A DNA stretch of 64,000 nt from Aureimonas sp. SA4125. Its GTDB lineage: Bacteria; Pseudomonadota; Alphaproteobacteria; Rhizobiales; Rhizobiaceae. This document shows positions 25,810 through 35,050 of this stretch, in pieces (the first letter of the stretch is position 1; the number at the start of each line of letters is the position of its first letter). A program made the translations under genes and the position numbers. The notes beneath the pieces are model-generated. The model saw only the letters and a list, made by a program, of their open reading frames with translations. It made no database searches and had not been told where the DNA came from. The stretch spans positions 3,038,001-3,102,000 of the forward strand of contig NZ_AP025032.1 of NCBI RefSeq assembly GCF_019973775.1, in the 5' to 3' direction.

Positions 25810-27534
25810 TTGTCGCAAATGGCCTTGGAACCGCGCTCCCTGCGAATGGGCCGTCACCTTTTTGCGCCGGTCGTTCTTCTGGCCGCAACCTGCCTCGCCC
25901 TGACCCTCCCGCTGACCGTGAAGACGACGCTCCCGGTCGGTCCGTTCTACTGGGATCTCTACATCTACTTCGACGCGGCCAACCGCATCCTCGATGGCCA
26001 GGTGCCGGGCGTCGACTTCTTCACGCCGGTCGGTGCGCTCGGCTACTACCTGTTTTCTCTGTTCGTGCGGATCTTTCCGGAAGGCCAGCCGCTTCTCGTC
26101 GTGCAATGGTCGCTGCTTCTCGTCACCGCGCCGCTCTTTGCCCTGGTGCTGGCAGACGTCGATCGCCGTTCGCGCTTTGTCGCGCTCTCCCTTCTCTTCC
26201 CCTTTCTCGTCTTCTCGATCCTGCCCTTCAATGTGGAGGAGTATTACTCCTATCCCGGCGTCGACGGCTTCGGCATCTACAACCGGCAGGTCGGCCTTCT
26301 CCTCTATGTACTGACGGCAGGGCTGGTCTTCGCAAAGTCCCGGCGGACGCTGCTCGTCCTCGTCGCGGGTTGCATGCTGGCCCTGCTCTTCACCAAGATC
26401 ACCGGGGTCATCGCCGGGGCGATGCTGTGCTGCCTTGCGGTGGCGGCAGGTCGCCTTGCCGTGCGGACAGCGATCGCGGCGGCGTGCGCGTTTATCCTGA
26501 TCCTTGCCGGGCTGGAGCTCCGGCTCGGCATCGTCAGCGCCTACGCCGCCGATATCCTGCTGCTCCTCGAAAAGAACGAGGAAAGCCTGCTGCCGCGTTT
26601 CCTGCAGGCGGCATCCCTGCATTTCGGCGTGTTCGCGCCCCTTGGCGCGCTGACGGTCGTCCTGCTGGCGTTGAACGGCGAGGCCTTGATCGGCCATGCC
26701 CGTCCCTTCGCGCGCCGCCCTGCCCTCTCCCTGGTGCCTGCGGTCTTCGATCACGATGCCCTCTGGCTCGGCGTATCGGTGATGGCGGCGCTGTTCGTCG
26801 AGACCCAGAACACCGGCGGCCTTGCCTTCATCTTCGTCTGGCCGGTGCTCCTTCAACTCCTGACCCGCTGCGGGCGATGGAGCGGCCGCAGCCTCGGCAT
26901 CGTCCTGACGCTCGTTGCCGCCAGCGCGCTTCCGACCCTGGTGGGGGTCGTGCACCGCGCGGCCCGCGCCTTCGTCGGACAGCTGAACTACAGCGTCGTG
27001 AAGGTCGACGGACTGGGATCGCTCGCGGCCGTCTCGCAACGGGAGGCCATTCTGGCGCATGCTGCGTCCATGCTCGACGTCTACCGCAAGTTCCCCGACA
27101 CCTGGCAATATCTCGCCGACCGGAACGAACTGCCCAACTTCACCCTCTATACCGCCCCGGATTTCCAGATCACCTGGCTGATGGCGGCAGAGGAGGCCGT
27201 CGAGGCGATCAAGGCGTATGAACGCGACAATGGCGTGCGCTTCGGGACGATCATGAGCCTCAACTTCGTCAACCCGTTCCCCTGGCTGCTCGACCGGCAC
27301 GCGCCGCGCCGCATCGCCATCGGCGCCGACCCCTATCGCGCGGTTCCGGATCCCGGCGAGGCCGTGCTTCGCTCCGTCGGCTCTACCGATCTCGTGCTCT
27401 ACCCGAAATGCCCGATCACGAACGCCAACATGGCGCTGCGCACCCTCTACGCACCCGGCCTGACCGGTCATCGCCTGATCAGCCTCTCGCCCTGCTGGGA
27501 CGCCTATGTGAAGGTGCCTTCCGCACCAGAGTAG
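25810..27534 (+). CDS. Polytopic membrane protein, GT-C glycosyltransferase-like
   Basis: 574-residue integral membrane protein. Some ten hydrophobic segments fill residues 1-400, and a soluble part of about 170 residues follows. After the first helix comes a large polar loop with acidic and aromatic residues (GPFYWDLYIYFDAANRILDG), the layout of GT-C enzymes that use polyprenyl-phosphate sugars outside the membrane. No family signature proves this. I choose the TTG at 25810, which has GGGAGG 5 nt upstream; ATG at 25819 and TTG at 25774 are alternatives. It is convergent with an operon that seems to make a lipid-linked pentose, so it is a good candidate for the transferase that uses it. Confidence 0.7.
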   Translation: MSQMALEPRSLRMGRHLFAPVVLLAATCLALTLPLTVKTTLPVGPFYWDLYIYFDAANRILDGQVPGVDFFTPVGALGYYLFSLFVRIFPEGQPLLVVQWSLLLVTAPLFALVLADVDRRSRFVALSLLFPFLVFSILPFNVEEYYSYPGVDGFGIYNRQVGLLLYVLTAGLVFAKSRRTLLVLVAGCMLALLFTKITGVIAGAMLCCLAVAAGRLAVRTAIAAACAFILILAGLELRLGIVSAYAADILLLLEKNEESLLPRFLQAASLHFGVFAPLGALTVVLLALNGEALIGHARPFARRPALSLVPAVFDHDALWLGVSVMAALFVETQNTGGLAFIFVWPVLLQLLTRCGRWSGRSLGIVLTLVAASALPTLVGVVHRAARAFVGQLNYSVVKVDGLGSLAAVSQREAILAHAASMLDVYRKFPDTWQYLADRNELPNFTLYTAPDFQITWLMAAEEAVEAIKAYERDNGVRFGTIMSLNFVNPFPWLLDRHAPRRIAIGADPYRAVPDPGEAVLRSVGSTDLVLYPKCPITNANMALRTLYAPGLTGHRLISLSPCWDAYVKVPSAPE

Positions 27535-27572
27535 GGCGGCCGGGTTTCCGCGCCCTGCGCGCGCCAAACGAA

Positions 27573-27602
27573 AACGGCGCCGTCCCGGGGGAGAGCGCCG
27601 TT
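27573..27602. terminator. Hairpin terminator between convergent genes
   Basis: 8-bp stem AACGGCGC / GCGCCGTT, loop of 14 nt, located between the stops of the GT-C-like gene (27534) and the aminotransferase gene (27630). T tracts are weak, so the call rests on stem and position. Confidence 0.55.
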
Positions 27603-27629
27603 CGTTCGTCAGGGGATGGTCGTCTCCGG

Positions 27630-29084
27630 CTATCCCATCTGTGCCTTGATGAAATCCTTCACGATGCCGACGATGCCGCGGTCGAGGAGATCGTCGAGGG
27701 CGTCGCAGAACTGGTCGACATCGTCCTCCGAACAGATCAGCGGCGGCTCCAGGCGGATGACGTTGCGGTTGTACTCGGTAAAGGCGACGAGGATGTCGTA
27801 GTCGCGCAGAAGAAGCGCCCCGACGAAGCCCGAGAGCGAGCCCTTCAGCTTGTCGTCGAGGATGGCCACCACCGGTCGCAGCGCGAGTGGCAAGGTGCGC
27901 GAGAAATCGTGGAATTCGATGCCGACCATCAGGCCCTGGCCGCGCACTTCCTTGATCAGCGAGGGATAGCGCTGCTGGATGACCTTCAGCCGCTGCAGGA
28001 GGTAGTCGCCGACGACGGCGGAATTGCCGATCAGGTCTTCGTCGTAGAGCGTGTTCAGCGCCTCGATGGCGGTGACGCAGCCTTCGCCGATGCCGCCGAA
28101 CGTGGCGGCGGCGTGGATCATCGCGGTCTTCGGCGTGCCATAGGCCTTCATGTAGACCTCGCGGCGGGCGATCATCGCGCCCATCGCCGCCTTGCCGCCG
28201 CCAAAGCTCTTGGCGAGCGCGGTGACGTCGGGGACGACATCATGGTGCTCGAAGGCGTAGAAGCGCCCCGTCCGACCGTAGCCGCACTGCACCTCGTCGG
28301 CGACCCACATCACCTTGTGCTTGTCGCACAGCGCCCTGACGCCCTGCCAGTAGTAGGTCGAGGCCTGGATGATGCCGCCGCCGCCCTGCACCGTCTCGAG
28401 CACGACGACGCCGATGTCGGGATCGCTCTCGACGCAGGCGGTCAGCGCCTCGAGATCGCCGAAAGGCACCTTGTAGCGGTTTTCGACCAGCTTGAATTCG
28501 CCCTGGTAGAGGGGCGAGTCGGTGATCGAGAGAACGCCCTTGGTCTTGCCGTGGAACGAGTTCTCGGCATGGACGATCTTGCAGTTCTTGCGACCCGAGG
28601 CGCGTTCGGCGACCTTGATCGCCGCCTCCATCGCCTCCGAGCCGGACGAGCCGAGGAACACCATGTCGAGATCACCGGGACTGACCGTGGCGAGGTTCTT
28701 GGCGAGCGCCGCGGCATACTGCGACAGGAAGGCGATGGCGATCTCGTGTCGCTTCTCGTCCTGGAACTCCTTGCGGGCGGCGAGGATGCGCGGGTGGTTG
28801 TGGCCGAAGGCCAGCGAGCCGAAGCCGCCGAAGAAGTCGAGGATCTTTCGGCCGTTCTGGTCGATGTAGTACATTCCCTCGGCGCGCTCGACCTTCACCT
28901 TGTGGAAGCCGAGCAGCTTCATGAAATGGTACTGGCCGGGATTGATGTGATCCTTGAAGAGGTCGGCCATGGTGCCGACATCCATCGCCTTGGCGTCGGC
29001 GACGGTCAGCATCTTCGGCTTGTCGGGCCCGCGGCGCACGGGGGCCTCGAGCGCGGGCGCTGCGACGGACGGACGATCCAGCAT
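27630..29084 (-). CDS. Class III PLP-dependent aminotransferase
   Basis: 484-residue fold-type I aminotransferase of the acetylornithine/omega-amino acid group. The glycine-rich cofactor region is FLGSSGSEAMEAA, the metal-facing Asp is in WVADEVQCGYGRTGR, and the PLP lysine lies in ALAKSFGGGK. It would move an amino group onto a keto or aldehyde substrate. I prefer the ATG at 29084, preceded by GAGGAGAGAGACC, over the one at 29099. It is the last gene of a minus-strand operon with epimerase, SMR transporter, DprE1-like and UbiA-like genes; sugar aminotransferases are normally of the DegT family, so its substrate here is an open question. Confidence 0.88.
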   Translation of the reverse strand: MLDRPSVAAPALEAPVRRGPDKPKMLTVADAKAMDVGTMADLFKDHINPGQYHFMKLLGFHKVKVERAEGMYYIDQNGRKILDFFGGFGSLAFGHNHPRILAARKEFQDEKRHEIAIAFLSQYAAALAKNLATVSPGDLDMVFLGSSGSEAMEAAIKVAERASGRKNCKIVHAENSFHGKTKGVLSITDSPLYQGEFKLVENRYKVPFGDLEALTACVESDPDIGVVVLETVQGGGGIIQASTYYWQGVRALCDKHKVMWVADEVQCGYGRTGRFYAFEHHDVVPDVTALAKSFGGGKAAMGAMIARREVYMKAYGTPKTAMIHAAATFGGIGEGCVTAIEALNTLYDEDLIGNSAVVGDYLLQRLKVIQQRYPSLIKEVRGQGLMVGIEFHDFSRTLPLALRPVVAILDDKLKGSLSGFVGALLLRDYDILVAFTEYNRNVIRLEPPLICSEDDVDQFCDALDDLLDRGIVGIVKDFIKAQMG

Positions 29085-29095
29085 GGTCTCTCTCC

Positions 29096-30106
29096 TCATT
29101 CGGCGGCTTCGGCGAAGGCCGGCACCGCAGCGGCACCGGCCTTCTTGGCGCGGTACTCGCGATAGGCGGCGATCAGCATGTCCTCGTCGCGATGCTTCGG
29201 CACCCAGCCGAGCTGGCGCTCGCCCTTGCCGACGTCGAGGACGCAGTTCTCGTCGGCGATCAGATACTGTTCCGGATCCATCAACGGCTTGTTGAGGAGG
29301 TCGAGGAAATCGAGCGTCCGCTTCACCGCCCAGGCCGGCGTCGGCAGCAGGATGGATTTCGAGCCGGCATGCCGGATGAGGTCGCCGAGCAGTTTGCGCA
29401 CCGGCGGCGGGTTGAGCGAGCCGAGATTATAGGCCTCGTCAGGCGTCCCCGCCTTCCAGGCAAGGCGAGCGGCCTCGGCGCAGTCGAAGACGGAGATGAA
29501 CTGGTACGGGTTCTTGCCCGAGCCGATCATCGGCACCGGCAGGTTCGCATCGATCAGCTTGAAGAGCTTTTCCAGGATGCCGAGCCGGCCGGGCCCGATG
29601 ATGAGGCGCGGCCGGAACAGCGTGATGTTCATGCCCCGACCCCGCCATTCCGCAGCGAGTTCCTCGGTCTTCCACTTCGACAGTCCGTATTCGCCGAGCG
29701 GCGCGACCGGGTGTTCCTCGGTCATCGGAAAGATCTTGGTGTGGCCGTAGATCATGTCGGTGGTGAAGTGCACCAGCCGCTGGGCCCCGGCCGCGTCCAT
29801 CGCCTCGATGATGTTCTTCGTGCCGAAATAGTTCACCGGAAAGAAGAACTCGTGGCGCTTGGCCCGCGGCATGATCGGCGACAGCATCTTGGCCGACAGG
29901 TTGTAGACCTGATCCTCGGCCGAGATCGGCACGGAGCGGACGGCGTCCGCATCGGTGACGTCGATCGCCATGTGCCGGGCGGCGCCGTAGTGCGAAAGCT
30001 CGCTCTTGGCGATATCGGCAACGACGACCTCTTCGCCCTCGGCGACCAGGGCCGCCGCGAGATGGCGGCCGACGAAACCGTCGCCACCGAACAGGACATG
30101 CTTCAT
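29096..30106 (-). CDS. NAD-dependent epimerase/dehydratase-family protein (extended SDR)
   Basis: 336-residue extended short-chain dehydrogenase. The Rossmann motif is GGDGFVGRHL at 7-16, the catalytic Tyr-Lys pair is YGLSK, and a C-terminal substrate domain with NPYQFISVFDCAEA follows, typical of sugar-nucleotide or sugar-lipid enzymes. Its start overlaps the SMR gene stop by 4 bp (ATGA) and its stop lies 11 bp before the aminotransferase start, so the three are co-translated. In the pentose-donor model it could carry out the keto-reduction done by DprE2 in mycobacteria, or prepare a keto sugar for the aminotransferase; neither can be decided from sequence. Confidence 0.85.
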   Translation of the reverse strand: MKHVLFGGDGFVGRHLAAALVAEGEEVVVADIAKSELSHYGAARHMAIDVTDADAVRSVPISAEDQVYNLSAKMLSPIMPRAKRHEFFFPVNYFGTKNIIEAMDAAGAQRLVHFTTDMIYGHTKIFPMTEEHPVAPLGEYGLSKWKTEELAAEWRGRGMNITLFRPRLIIGPGRLGILEKLFKLIDANLPVPMIGSGKNPYQFISVFDCAEAARLAWKAGTPDEAYNLGSLNPPPVRKLLGDLIRHAGSKSILLPTPAWAVKRTLDFLDLLNKPLMDPEQYLIADENCVLDVGKGERQLGWVPKHRDEDMLIAAYREYRAKKAGAAAVPAFAEAAE

Positions 30107-30531
30107 CGTGATACCTCGGCAGGGGGTGAAGAAGCGGCAGGGCGATCGTCGGCAAGGCGGGAACCACCCTGCGCGATGAACACCGTGCCGACGCAGATCA
30201 GAGCGATGCCGCCGATGCGATAGGCGTTGAGATCCTCGCGGAAGAGGAAGTACGCCGCGACCGCCACGACGACATAGGCGAGCGACAGGAACGGATAGGC
30301 ATAGGAGAGCTCGACCTTCGACAGCACGTAAAGATGCGACGCCATCGAGATCACGAAGGTGCACAGCCCCAGGAACACGAAGGGGCTGAACACGATCTGC
30401 AGCAGCCGGACGACCGGATTGACACCCGCGAAACTGAGCTCGCCGAGCTGCATCATACCATGTTTCAGCAGCAGCTGTGCTGCAGCATTCGTGAATACCG
30501 TGAACAGAATGAAGGGGATATATTTGGACAT
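30103..30531 (-). CDS. SMR/EamA-type small membrane transporter, possible lipid-sugar flippase subunit
   Basis: 142-residue protein with four membrane helices (from KYIPFILFTVFTNAAAQLLL; FVFLGLCTFVISMASHLYV; YAYPFLSLAYVVVAVAAYF; GGIALICVGTVFIAQGG). Sequence and size are those of the EamA/SMR group that includes ArnE and ArnF, which flip undecaprenyl-phosphate-aminoarabinose. The location between a DprE1-like oxidase and an epimerase supports a flippase role for a polyprenyl-phosphate sugar. The ATG at 30531 yields a normal first helix; an upstream ATG at 30558 adds only nine residues. Confidence 0.78.
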   Translation of the reverse strand: MSKYIPFILFTVFTNAAAQLLLKHGMMQLGELSFAGVNPVVRLLQIVFSPFVFLGLCTFVISMASHLYVLSKVELSYAYPFLSLAYVVVAVAAYFLFREDLNAYRIGGIALICVGTVFIAQGGSRLADDRPAASSPPAEVSR

Positions 30532-30661
30532 GCACCCTTGCTTCGTCGATTGGAGCAAACCGGAGAGCTGTTTATCTAGCAGATCGAGGGGCGATAATTG
30601 TTAAGTCGCCCTGGAGTAACGGGCCTGTGACGTGACTTTGGCAATTTACGGTAAACAGGTT

Positions 30662-32044
30662 TTATCGGGCGACGCTCGAAGGAGAGTATTCCGACGCCTC
30701 GGCAGAAGCGCGGAGACCATTGGCACGGCTTTCTCGTTTCAGCCGCAGCGCCGTCCGGCGCCAGAAGTCGGACAGGATCGCGGGATCGCGCAGGTTTTCC
30801 AGAGTCTGCCACGCGGGAAACGACGCCGCGAAGGTTTCGGCGCCCATGCGTGCATCCTTGTAGGGATTCACGCGTCCGCCGGCGGCGATGGTGATCCGGT
30901 CCAACTCGTTGAGCATGCGCAGCGTCCCGGCGCCCCGGTGTGGGAAGTCGAGGGTCAACGTGTAGCCCGGCCGGGGAAAGGACAGAAGCCCCGGGCTCTC
31001 CCCGGCACCGAAGCGCTTCAGGACAGTCAGGAAAGACCCTTGTCCGAAGGCTCCGGCGCAGCCGAGCAGTTCGGCGACGACGGACTTTCCGTCGTTGAAG
31101 GGAACAAGGCTCTGGTGCTGGTGCAGCCCCCGTGGGCCGTACAACCGGTTCCATTGGCCGACCCGGTCGAGTGGATAGAAGAAGCTGTCGAAAGCGACGA
31201 GCCGCTCGCTCGTTCCCGCCGGCGACTTGCGGAAATAGGCCTCGTTGAAGGCGCGCAGCGGCCATCCGCGCAGCGGGCTCACCGGCGGGGTGAAGGGCAC
31301 CCGCGCCAGCGGTGGGCGCGCGACGCCTTGCCGGTCGCCCTGGGCTGCATGGTCGCCCGCGATCAGGTGGCCGCGCCCGAGCGAACTGCCCCGGCTTAGC
31401 GAGTCGATCCACGCCACGGCATATTCGTGCCGCTCGTCCGCCGCCTCGGCAAGGTCGAAATAGTCCGCCAGCCGGTCGAAACGCGTCGTCGTCTCGCGGA
31501 TCGTCAGCGACGGCACTCTCAGGAGCTGCAGGGTGGCGGTGCGCATGAGCCCGGTGAGGCCCATCCCGCCGATGGTGGCGGCAAAAAGCTCGGCGTTCTC
31601 CGTTGCGCTGCACGCGATCCTGCCACGATCCGAGCGCTCCAGGTCGAACGCCCGTACCCAGCAGCCGAAAGTCCCGCGTCGATGATGGTTCTTGCCGTGC
31701 ACGTCGTTGGCGATGGCGCCGCCGAGGGTGACGAACTGCGTGCCGGGGGTGACCGGAAGGAACCAGCCATGGGGCGCGGCGAGCCGCGTGATGGCCGCCA
31801 GCAGCACGCCGGCCTCGGCGGTGACGACCCCGGTTTCGGCATCGAAGGACAGGATGGCGTCGGCGCAGCGGCCGTCGACCAGGGTGCCCTGATCGTTGAG
31901 GCAGCTGTCACCATAGGAGCGGCCGTTGCCATAGGGCAGGAACTCGCCCTCGCCTGCCAGGCGCACTCCGGATCCCGCGTCCACGACGCGACGGCCACGG
32001 TCGGGAAAGATCCGTCCCCAGCTCGACAGGTCGCGGTCAGACAT
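30662..32044 (-). CDS. FAD-binding oxidase, DprE1-like (decaprenylphosphoryl-ribose 2-oxidase family)
   Basis: 460-residue FAD_binding_4 oxidoreductase with a C-terminal ALO/DprE1-like domain. The N-terminal FAD part contains PYGNGRSYGDSCLN and VTPGTQFVTLGGAIANDVHG, the latter very like DprE1 with its GxxxANDVHGKNHH segment; FD/FSFPRPGYTLTLDFP marks the substrate part. In mycobacteria DprE1 oxidises C2 of decaprenylphosphoryl-ribose on the way to the arabinose donor; relatives occur in proteobacterial arabinosylation loci. It overlaps the HAD-UbiA gene by 8 bp, whose product would make its substrate. Confidence 0.87.
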   Translation of the reverse strand: MSDRDLSSWGRIFPDRGRRVVDAGSGVRLAGEGEFLPYGNGRSYGDSCLNDQGTLVDGRCADAILSFDAETGVVTAEAGVLLAAITRLAAPHGWFLPVTPGTQFVTLGGAIANDVHGKNHHRRGTFGCWVRAFDLERSDRGRIACSATENAELFAATIGGMGLTGLMRTATLQLLRVPSLTIRETTTRFDRLADYFDLAEAADERHEYAVAWIDSLSRGSSLGRGHLIAGDHAAQGDRQGVARPPLARVPFTPPVSPLRGWPLRAFNEAYFRKSPAGTSERLVAFDSFFYPLDRVGQWNRLYGPRGLHQHQSLVPFNDGKSVVAELLGCAGAFGQGSFLTVLKRFGAGESPGLLSFPRPGYTLTLDFPHRGAGTLRMLNELDRITIAAGGRVNPYKDARMGAETFAASFPAWQTLENLRDPAILSDFWRRTALRLKRESRANGLRASAEASEYSPSSVAR

Positions 32045-33473
32045 AAGCGGCCACGACGAACATGACGGCGCCGGACGCGATCATGATCTGGCTGCGCCAG
32101 TCGCGCAGGATGAAGACGACCGGATCCTCGTGCATCTCATTGCGCCGCGCCAGGATCCAGATCCGGACGATGATGTAGAGCACCAGCGGGCAGAGCGGCC
32201 ACAGCATCCACGGCAAGTCGTAGAGCTGGCGGATCTCGGGCGAGTCGAGATACAGCGCCAGCACCAGAACGGCGGCAAAGCCCGAGCTCATGCCGGCCTG
32301 TCCCAGCGTATCGAGGTCGACGTCGCGATAGCCGCGTCCCGTCCTCGCGCGGTCCGCGCCGGCGCCGAATTCGATCAGTTCGGTAAAGCGCTTGACCAGC
32401 GCCAGCGACAGAAAGAAGAACACCGAAAACGCCATCAGCCAGAACGAGGCCTCGATCTGGCCTGCGACGGAACCGCCGATGATCCGCACCGTGTAGAGGG
32501 CGGCCAGCGTCAGCACGTCGACGAGAAGCATCCGCTTGATCGAGAAGGAGTAGAGCGTCGTCGCGGCAAAATAGCCCGCCAGCACCATCTGGAAGAGCGG
32601 CCCGACCGCAAGGGACAGGAGCGCCGAGACGACCAGCAGCGTCCCCGCCAGGGCCAGACCCACCGGGATCGGAACCGAGCCGCAGGCAAAGGGCCGCAGC
32701 CGCTTGGTCTTGTGGCGGCGATCCGAGGCCAGATCGAGAAGGTCATTGATGATGTAGACCGAGGAGGCCGTGAACGAAAAACACACGAAGGCGATGAACG
32801 TCGCCAGCAGTCGCTGCAGGTCGAAATAGTCATGCGTCAGGACGAGCGGCACCAGAACCAGGACGTTCTTCGTCCACTGATGCGGCCGCATCGCCTTCAG
32901 GCAGTCCTTGACGAGGCGGCCGGCATTGCCGTCGACGACCGGCACGTCGGCGGCCCGACTCCACTCGGCAGCGGCCCGGTCCGGCGCGACGACGATCGCC
33001 TCCGTCGCAGCATCGAACAGGCAGAGATCGTCGCGGGAATTGCCGATATAGTCGAACCCGTCGGCGTCGCCCTCGGCGACGATCCGCGCCAGCTTGCGCT
33101 CGGCGGAAAGATTGGTTTCGTCGTCGCTCGCCAGGACCGCATCGAAGACGCCGAGATGATCGGCGATGGCCCCGGCCAGCCGTTCGTTGGCGGCCGTGGC
33201 GAGGACGACGCGGCGCCCGTCCGCACGGGCCTCGGCGAGGCGCTCGACCACGCTTTCGCGATATGGCAGGAGCGAGGCGTCGAAGGTGATCCGCCGGGCG
33301 ATCTCGGCTTTCAGCTGGGCCTTGCCACGCAGGAGCCAGAGCGGCACGCGCCAGAGGGACCCCGGCGACTGGCGAGCGAGCATGAAGAACGATTCCCAGA
33401 GGAGATCGCTCTTGATCAAGGTCCCGTCGAGATCGACGTACAAAGGCCGATCGCTCTTTACCCGCATGTCCAT
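32037..33473 (-). CDS. HAD phosphatase-UbiA prenyltransferase fusion, DPPR synthase-like
   Basis: 478-residue fusion. Residues 1-195 are a HAD hydrolase (nucleophile D14 and D16 in VDLDGTLI; later FDYIGNSRDDLCLF). Residues 200-478 are a UbiA-type membrane prenyltransferase with the NDxxDxxxD motif (INDLLDLASDRRHKTK) and about nine helices. UbiA enzymes of this branch join phosphoribosyl diphosphate to polyprenyl phosphate, and a phosphatase then removes the 5-phosphate; both steps may be carried by this one protein. It is the first gene of the operon; AGGAG lies 7 nt before the ATG at 33473. The HAD domain as the 5-phosphatase is inference. Confidence 0.87.
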   Translation of the reverse strand: MDMRVKSDRPLYVDLDGTLIKSDLLWESFFMLARQSPGSLWRVPLWLLRGKAQLKAEIARRITFDASLLPYRESVVERLAEARADGRRVVLATAANERLAGAIADHLGVFDAVLASDDETNLSAERKLARIVAEGDADGFDYIGNSRDDLCLFDAATEAIVVAPDRAAAEWSRAADVPVVDGNAGRLVKDCLKAMRPHQWTKNVLVLVPLVLTHDYFDLQRLLATFIAFVCFSFTASSVYIINDLLDLASDRRHKTKRLRPFACGSVPIPVGLALAGTLLVVSALLSLAVGPLFQMVLAGYFAATTLYSFSIKRMLLVDVLTLAALYTVRIIGGSVAGQIEASFWLMAFSVFFFLSLALVKRFTELIEFGAGADRARTGRGYRDVDLDTLGQAGMSSGFAAVLVLALYLDSPEIRQLYDLPWMLWPLCPLVLYIIVRIWILARRNEMHEDPVVFILRDWRSQIMIASGAVMFVVAAYV

Positions 33474-33790
33474 CGGACTGCTCCTGCGCGCCGAGCCGAT
33501 GCGACTGTGGCTCCTTGAGCTGAACCTAACCGGAAGGGTGTTGAGCGCGGGTGAATTCGGAGCGGCGCATAGGGAATCCGAAGCCGGAAATACATCCTAT
33601 GGTTAGATGATGATTACCGGCGGCCGTTTCATTCTCTCTTGCCGGGCCCGTTCTTCCACCTGAAAACCCGCCGCGACTTGCCGCGGGATAGCGACATGCT
33701 GTGGTGCACCATGCGCGTAACAGCCTTTGATCCCGGTGCGGAAATCAGCAGAGCGTATCCGGCGCCAGCGGAGCGGCCACCGGAGTGAGG
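33474..33790. other. Intergenic region upstream of HAD-UbiA operon
   Basis: No gene is supported. It must hold the promoter of the minus-strand operon that starts at 33473, and the end of the CoA transferase gene lies on its far side. The part at 33590-33615 is locally AT-rich. I see no recognisable operator. Confidence 0.45.
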
Positions 33791-35050
33791 TCAGGTGATC
33801 TTTCGATCGGCAAGCTGCTCGATCTCGGTCCCATCCAGCCCGAGCCAGTCCCGGAGAACGTCTGCGGTGTCCGCGCCAAGCGCCGGCGGGGCGCGATCGT
33901 AGCGCACGGGCGTCGCCGAAAGACGCAAGGGACTGGCCACCAGCGACACCGCACCCGCACCCGGATGCGGGATCGCGACTTCCAGCCCCCGCGCCTTCAC
34001 CTGCGGATCGGCGAAGACATCGGCGATGGTGTTGACCGGACCGCAGGGCACACCGACCGCCTCCAGCAGGGCAACCCAGGCGCCCGTGTCCCGCGTTGTC
34101 GCGACGGCTGCCAGGAGCGGCACCAGCACGGCGCGGTTCTCGACCCGCGCGCGATTGGTGGAAAACCGGATGTCGGCGCTCCATTCCGGATGGTCGAAAG
34201 TGTCCGCGAGCCGTGCGAACTGGCCGTCGTTTCCCACCGCGACGATCATCGCGCCGTCCCGCGTCGCAAAGCTTTGATAGGGCACGATGCTGGGATGGGC
34301 GTTGCCGAGCCGGACGGGCGTGACGCCGCCGGCAAGATAGCTCGACGTCTGGTTGGCGAGACTGGCGACCTGCGCATCGAGAAGCGCGATATCGATATGC
34401 TGCCCCTTCCCCGTGGCGTGTCGGGCATTCACCGCGGCGAGGATTCCGATCGTCGCATAGAGCCCGGTCACGACATCGGTGATGGCCACGCCGACCTTCT
34501 GTGGCCCGGCTCCGGGGGAGCCGTCCGGCGCGCCGGTAATGCTCATCAGGCCGCCCATCGCCTGGATCAGGAAATCGTAGCCGGCCCGCTTGGCATAGGG
34601 GCCGGTCTGCCCGAAACCGGTGATCGAGCAATAGATCAGCCGGGGATTGAGGGCGCTGAGGCTTTCATAGTCGAGGCCGTATTTCTCGAGCCCCCCGACC
34701 TTGTAGTTCTCGATCAGGATGTCCGACATGGCCGCCAGGCGGCGTATGAGGGCCTGTCCCTCCGGCCGGGCGATGTCGATGGTCACCGACTTCTTGTTGC
34801 GGTTGGCGCAGAGGAAATAGGCGGCGACGTCGGTCTCCTCGCCGTCGGCATCGCGGAGATAGGGCGGTCCCCAGCCTCGCGTATCGTCCCCGGCATCCGG
34901 CCGTTCGACCTTCACCACCTCGGCGCCGAGGTCTCCCAGCGTCTGCCCGACCCAGGGGCCGGCCAGAATGCGCGACATGTCGAGGACACGAAGGCCCGAC
35001 AGCGCCCCAGCCTGTCCTTCCGCCGAATTGACTGTGGCCTCATCGCGCAT
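33791..35050 (-). CDS. CaiB/BaiF (family III) CoA transferase
   Basis: 419-residue class III CoA transferase, cytoplasmic, moving CoA between carboxylic acids through an aspartyl-CoA intermediate. The N terminus has GLRVLDMSRILAGPW and DLGAEVVKVERP; the probable catalytic Asp is in the KRAGYDFLIQAMGG segment, and the C-terminal part has VPCGPVNTIADVFADPQV. The length matches the family. GAGGAG lies upstream of the ATG at 35050. It stands alone and is divergent from the RHH regulator, so its acid substrate cannot be deduced. Confidence 0.88.
   Translation of the reverse strand: MRDEATVNSAEGQAGALSGLRVLDMSRILAGPWVGQTLGDLGAEVVKVERPDAGDDTRGWGPPYLRDADGEETDVAAYFLCANRNKKSVTIDIARPEGQALIRRLAAMSDILIENYKVGGLEKYGLDYESLSALNPRLIYCSITGFGQTGPYAKRAGYDFLIQAMGGLMSITGAPDGSPGAGPQKVGVAITDVVTGLYATIGILAAVNARHATGKGQHIDIALLDAQVASLANQTSSYLAGGVTPVRLGNAHPSIVPYQSFATRDGAMIVAVGNDGQFARLADTFDHPEWSADIRFSTNRARVENRAVLVPLLAAVATTRDTGAWVALLEAVGVPCGPVNTIADVFADPQVKARGLEVAIPHPGAGAVSLVASPLRLSATPVRYDRAPPALGADTADVLRDWLGLDGTEIEQLADRKIT

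Noticed and set aside
25693..27567. 624-codon minus-strand frame opposite the GT-C-like membrane protein
   Set aside because: The plus strand gives a coherent multi-helix membrane protein; the minus frame is charged, low-complexity shadow.
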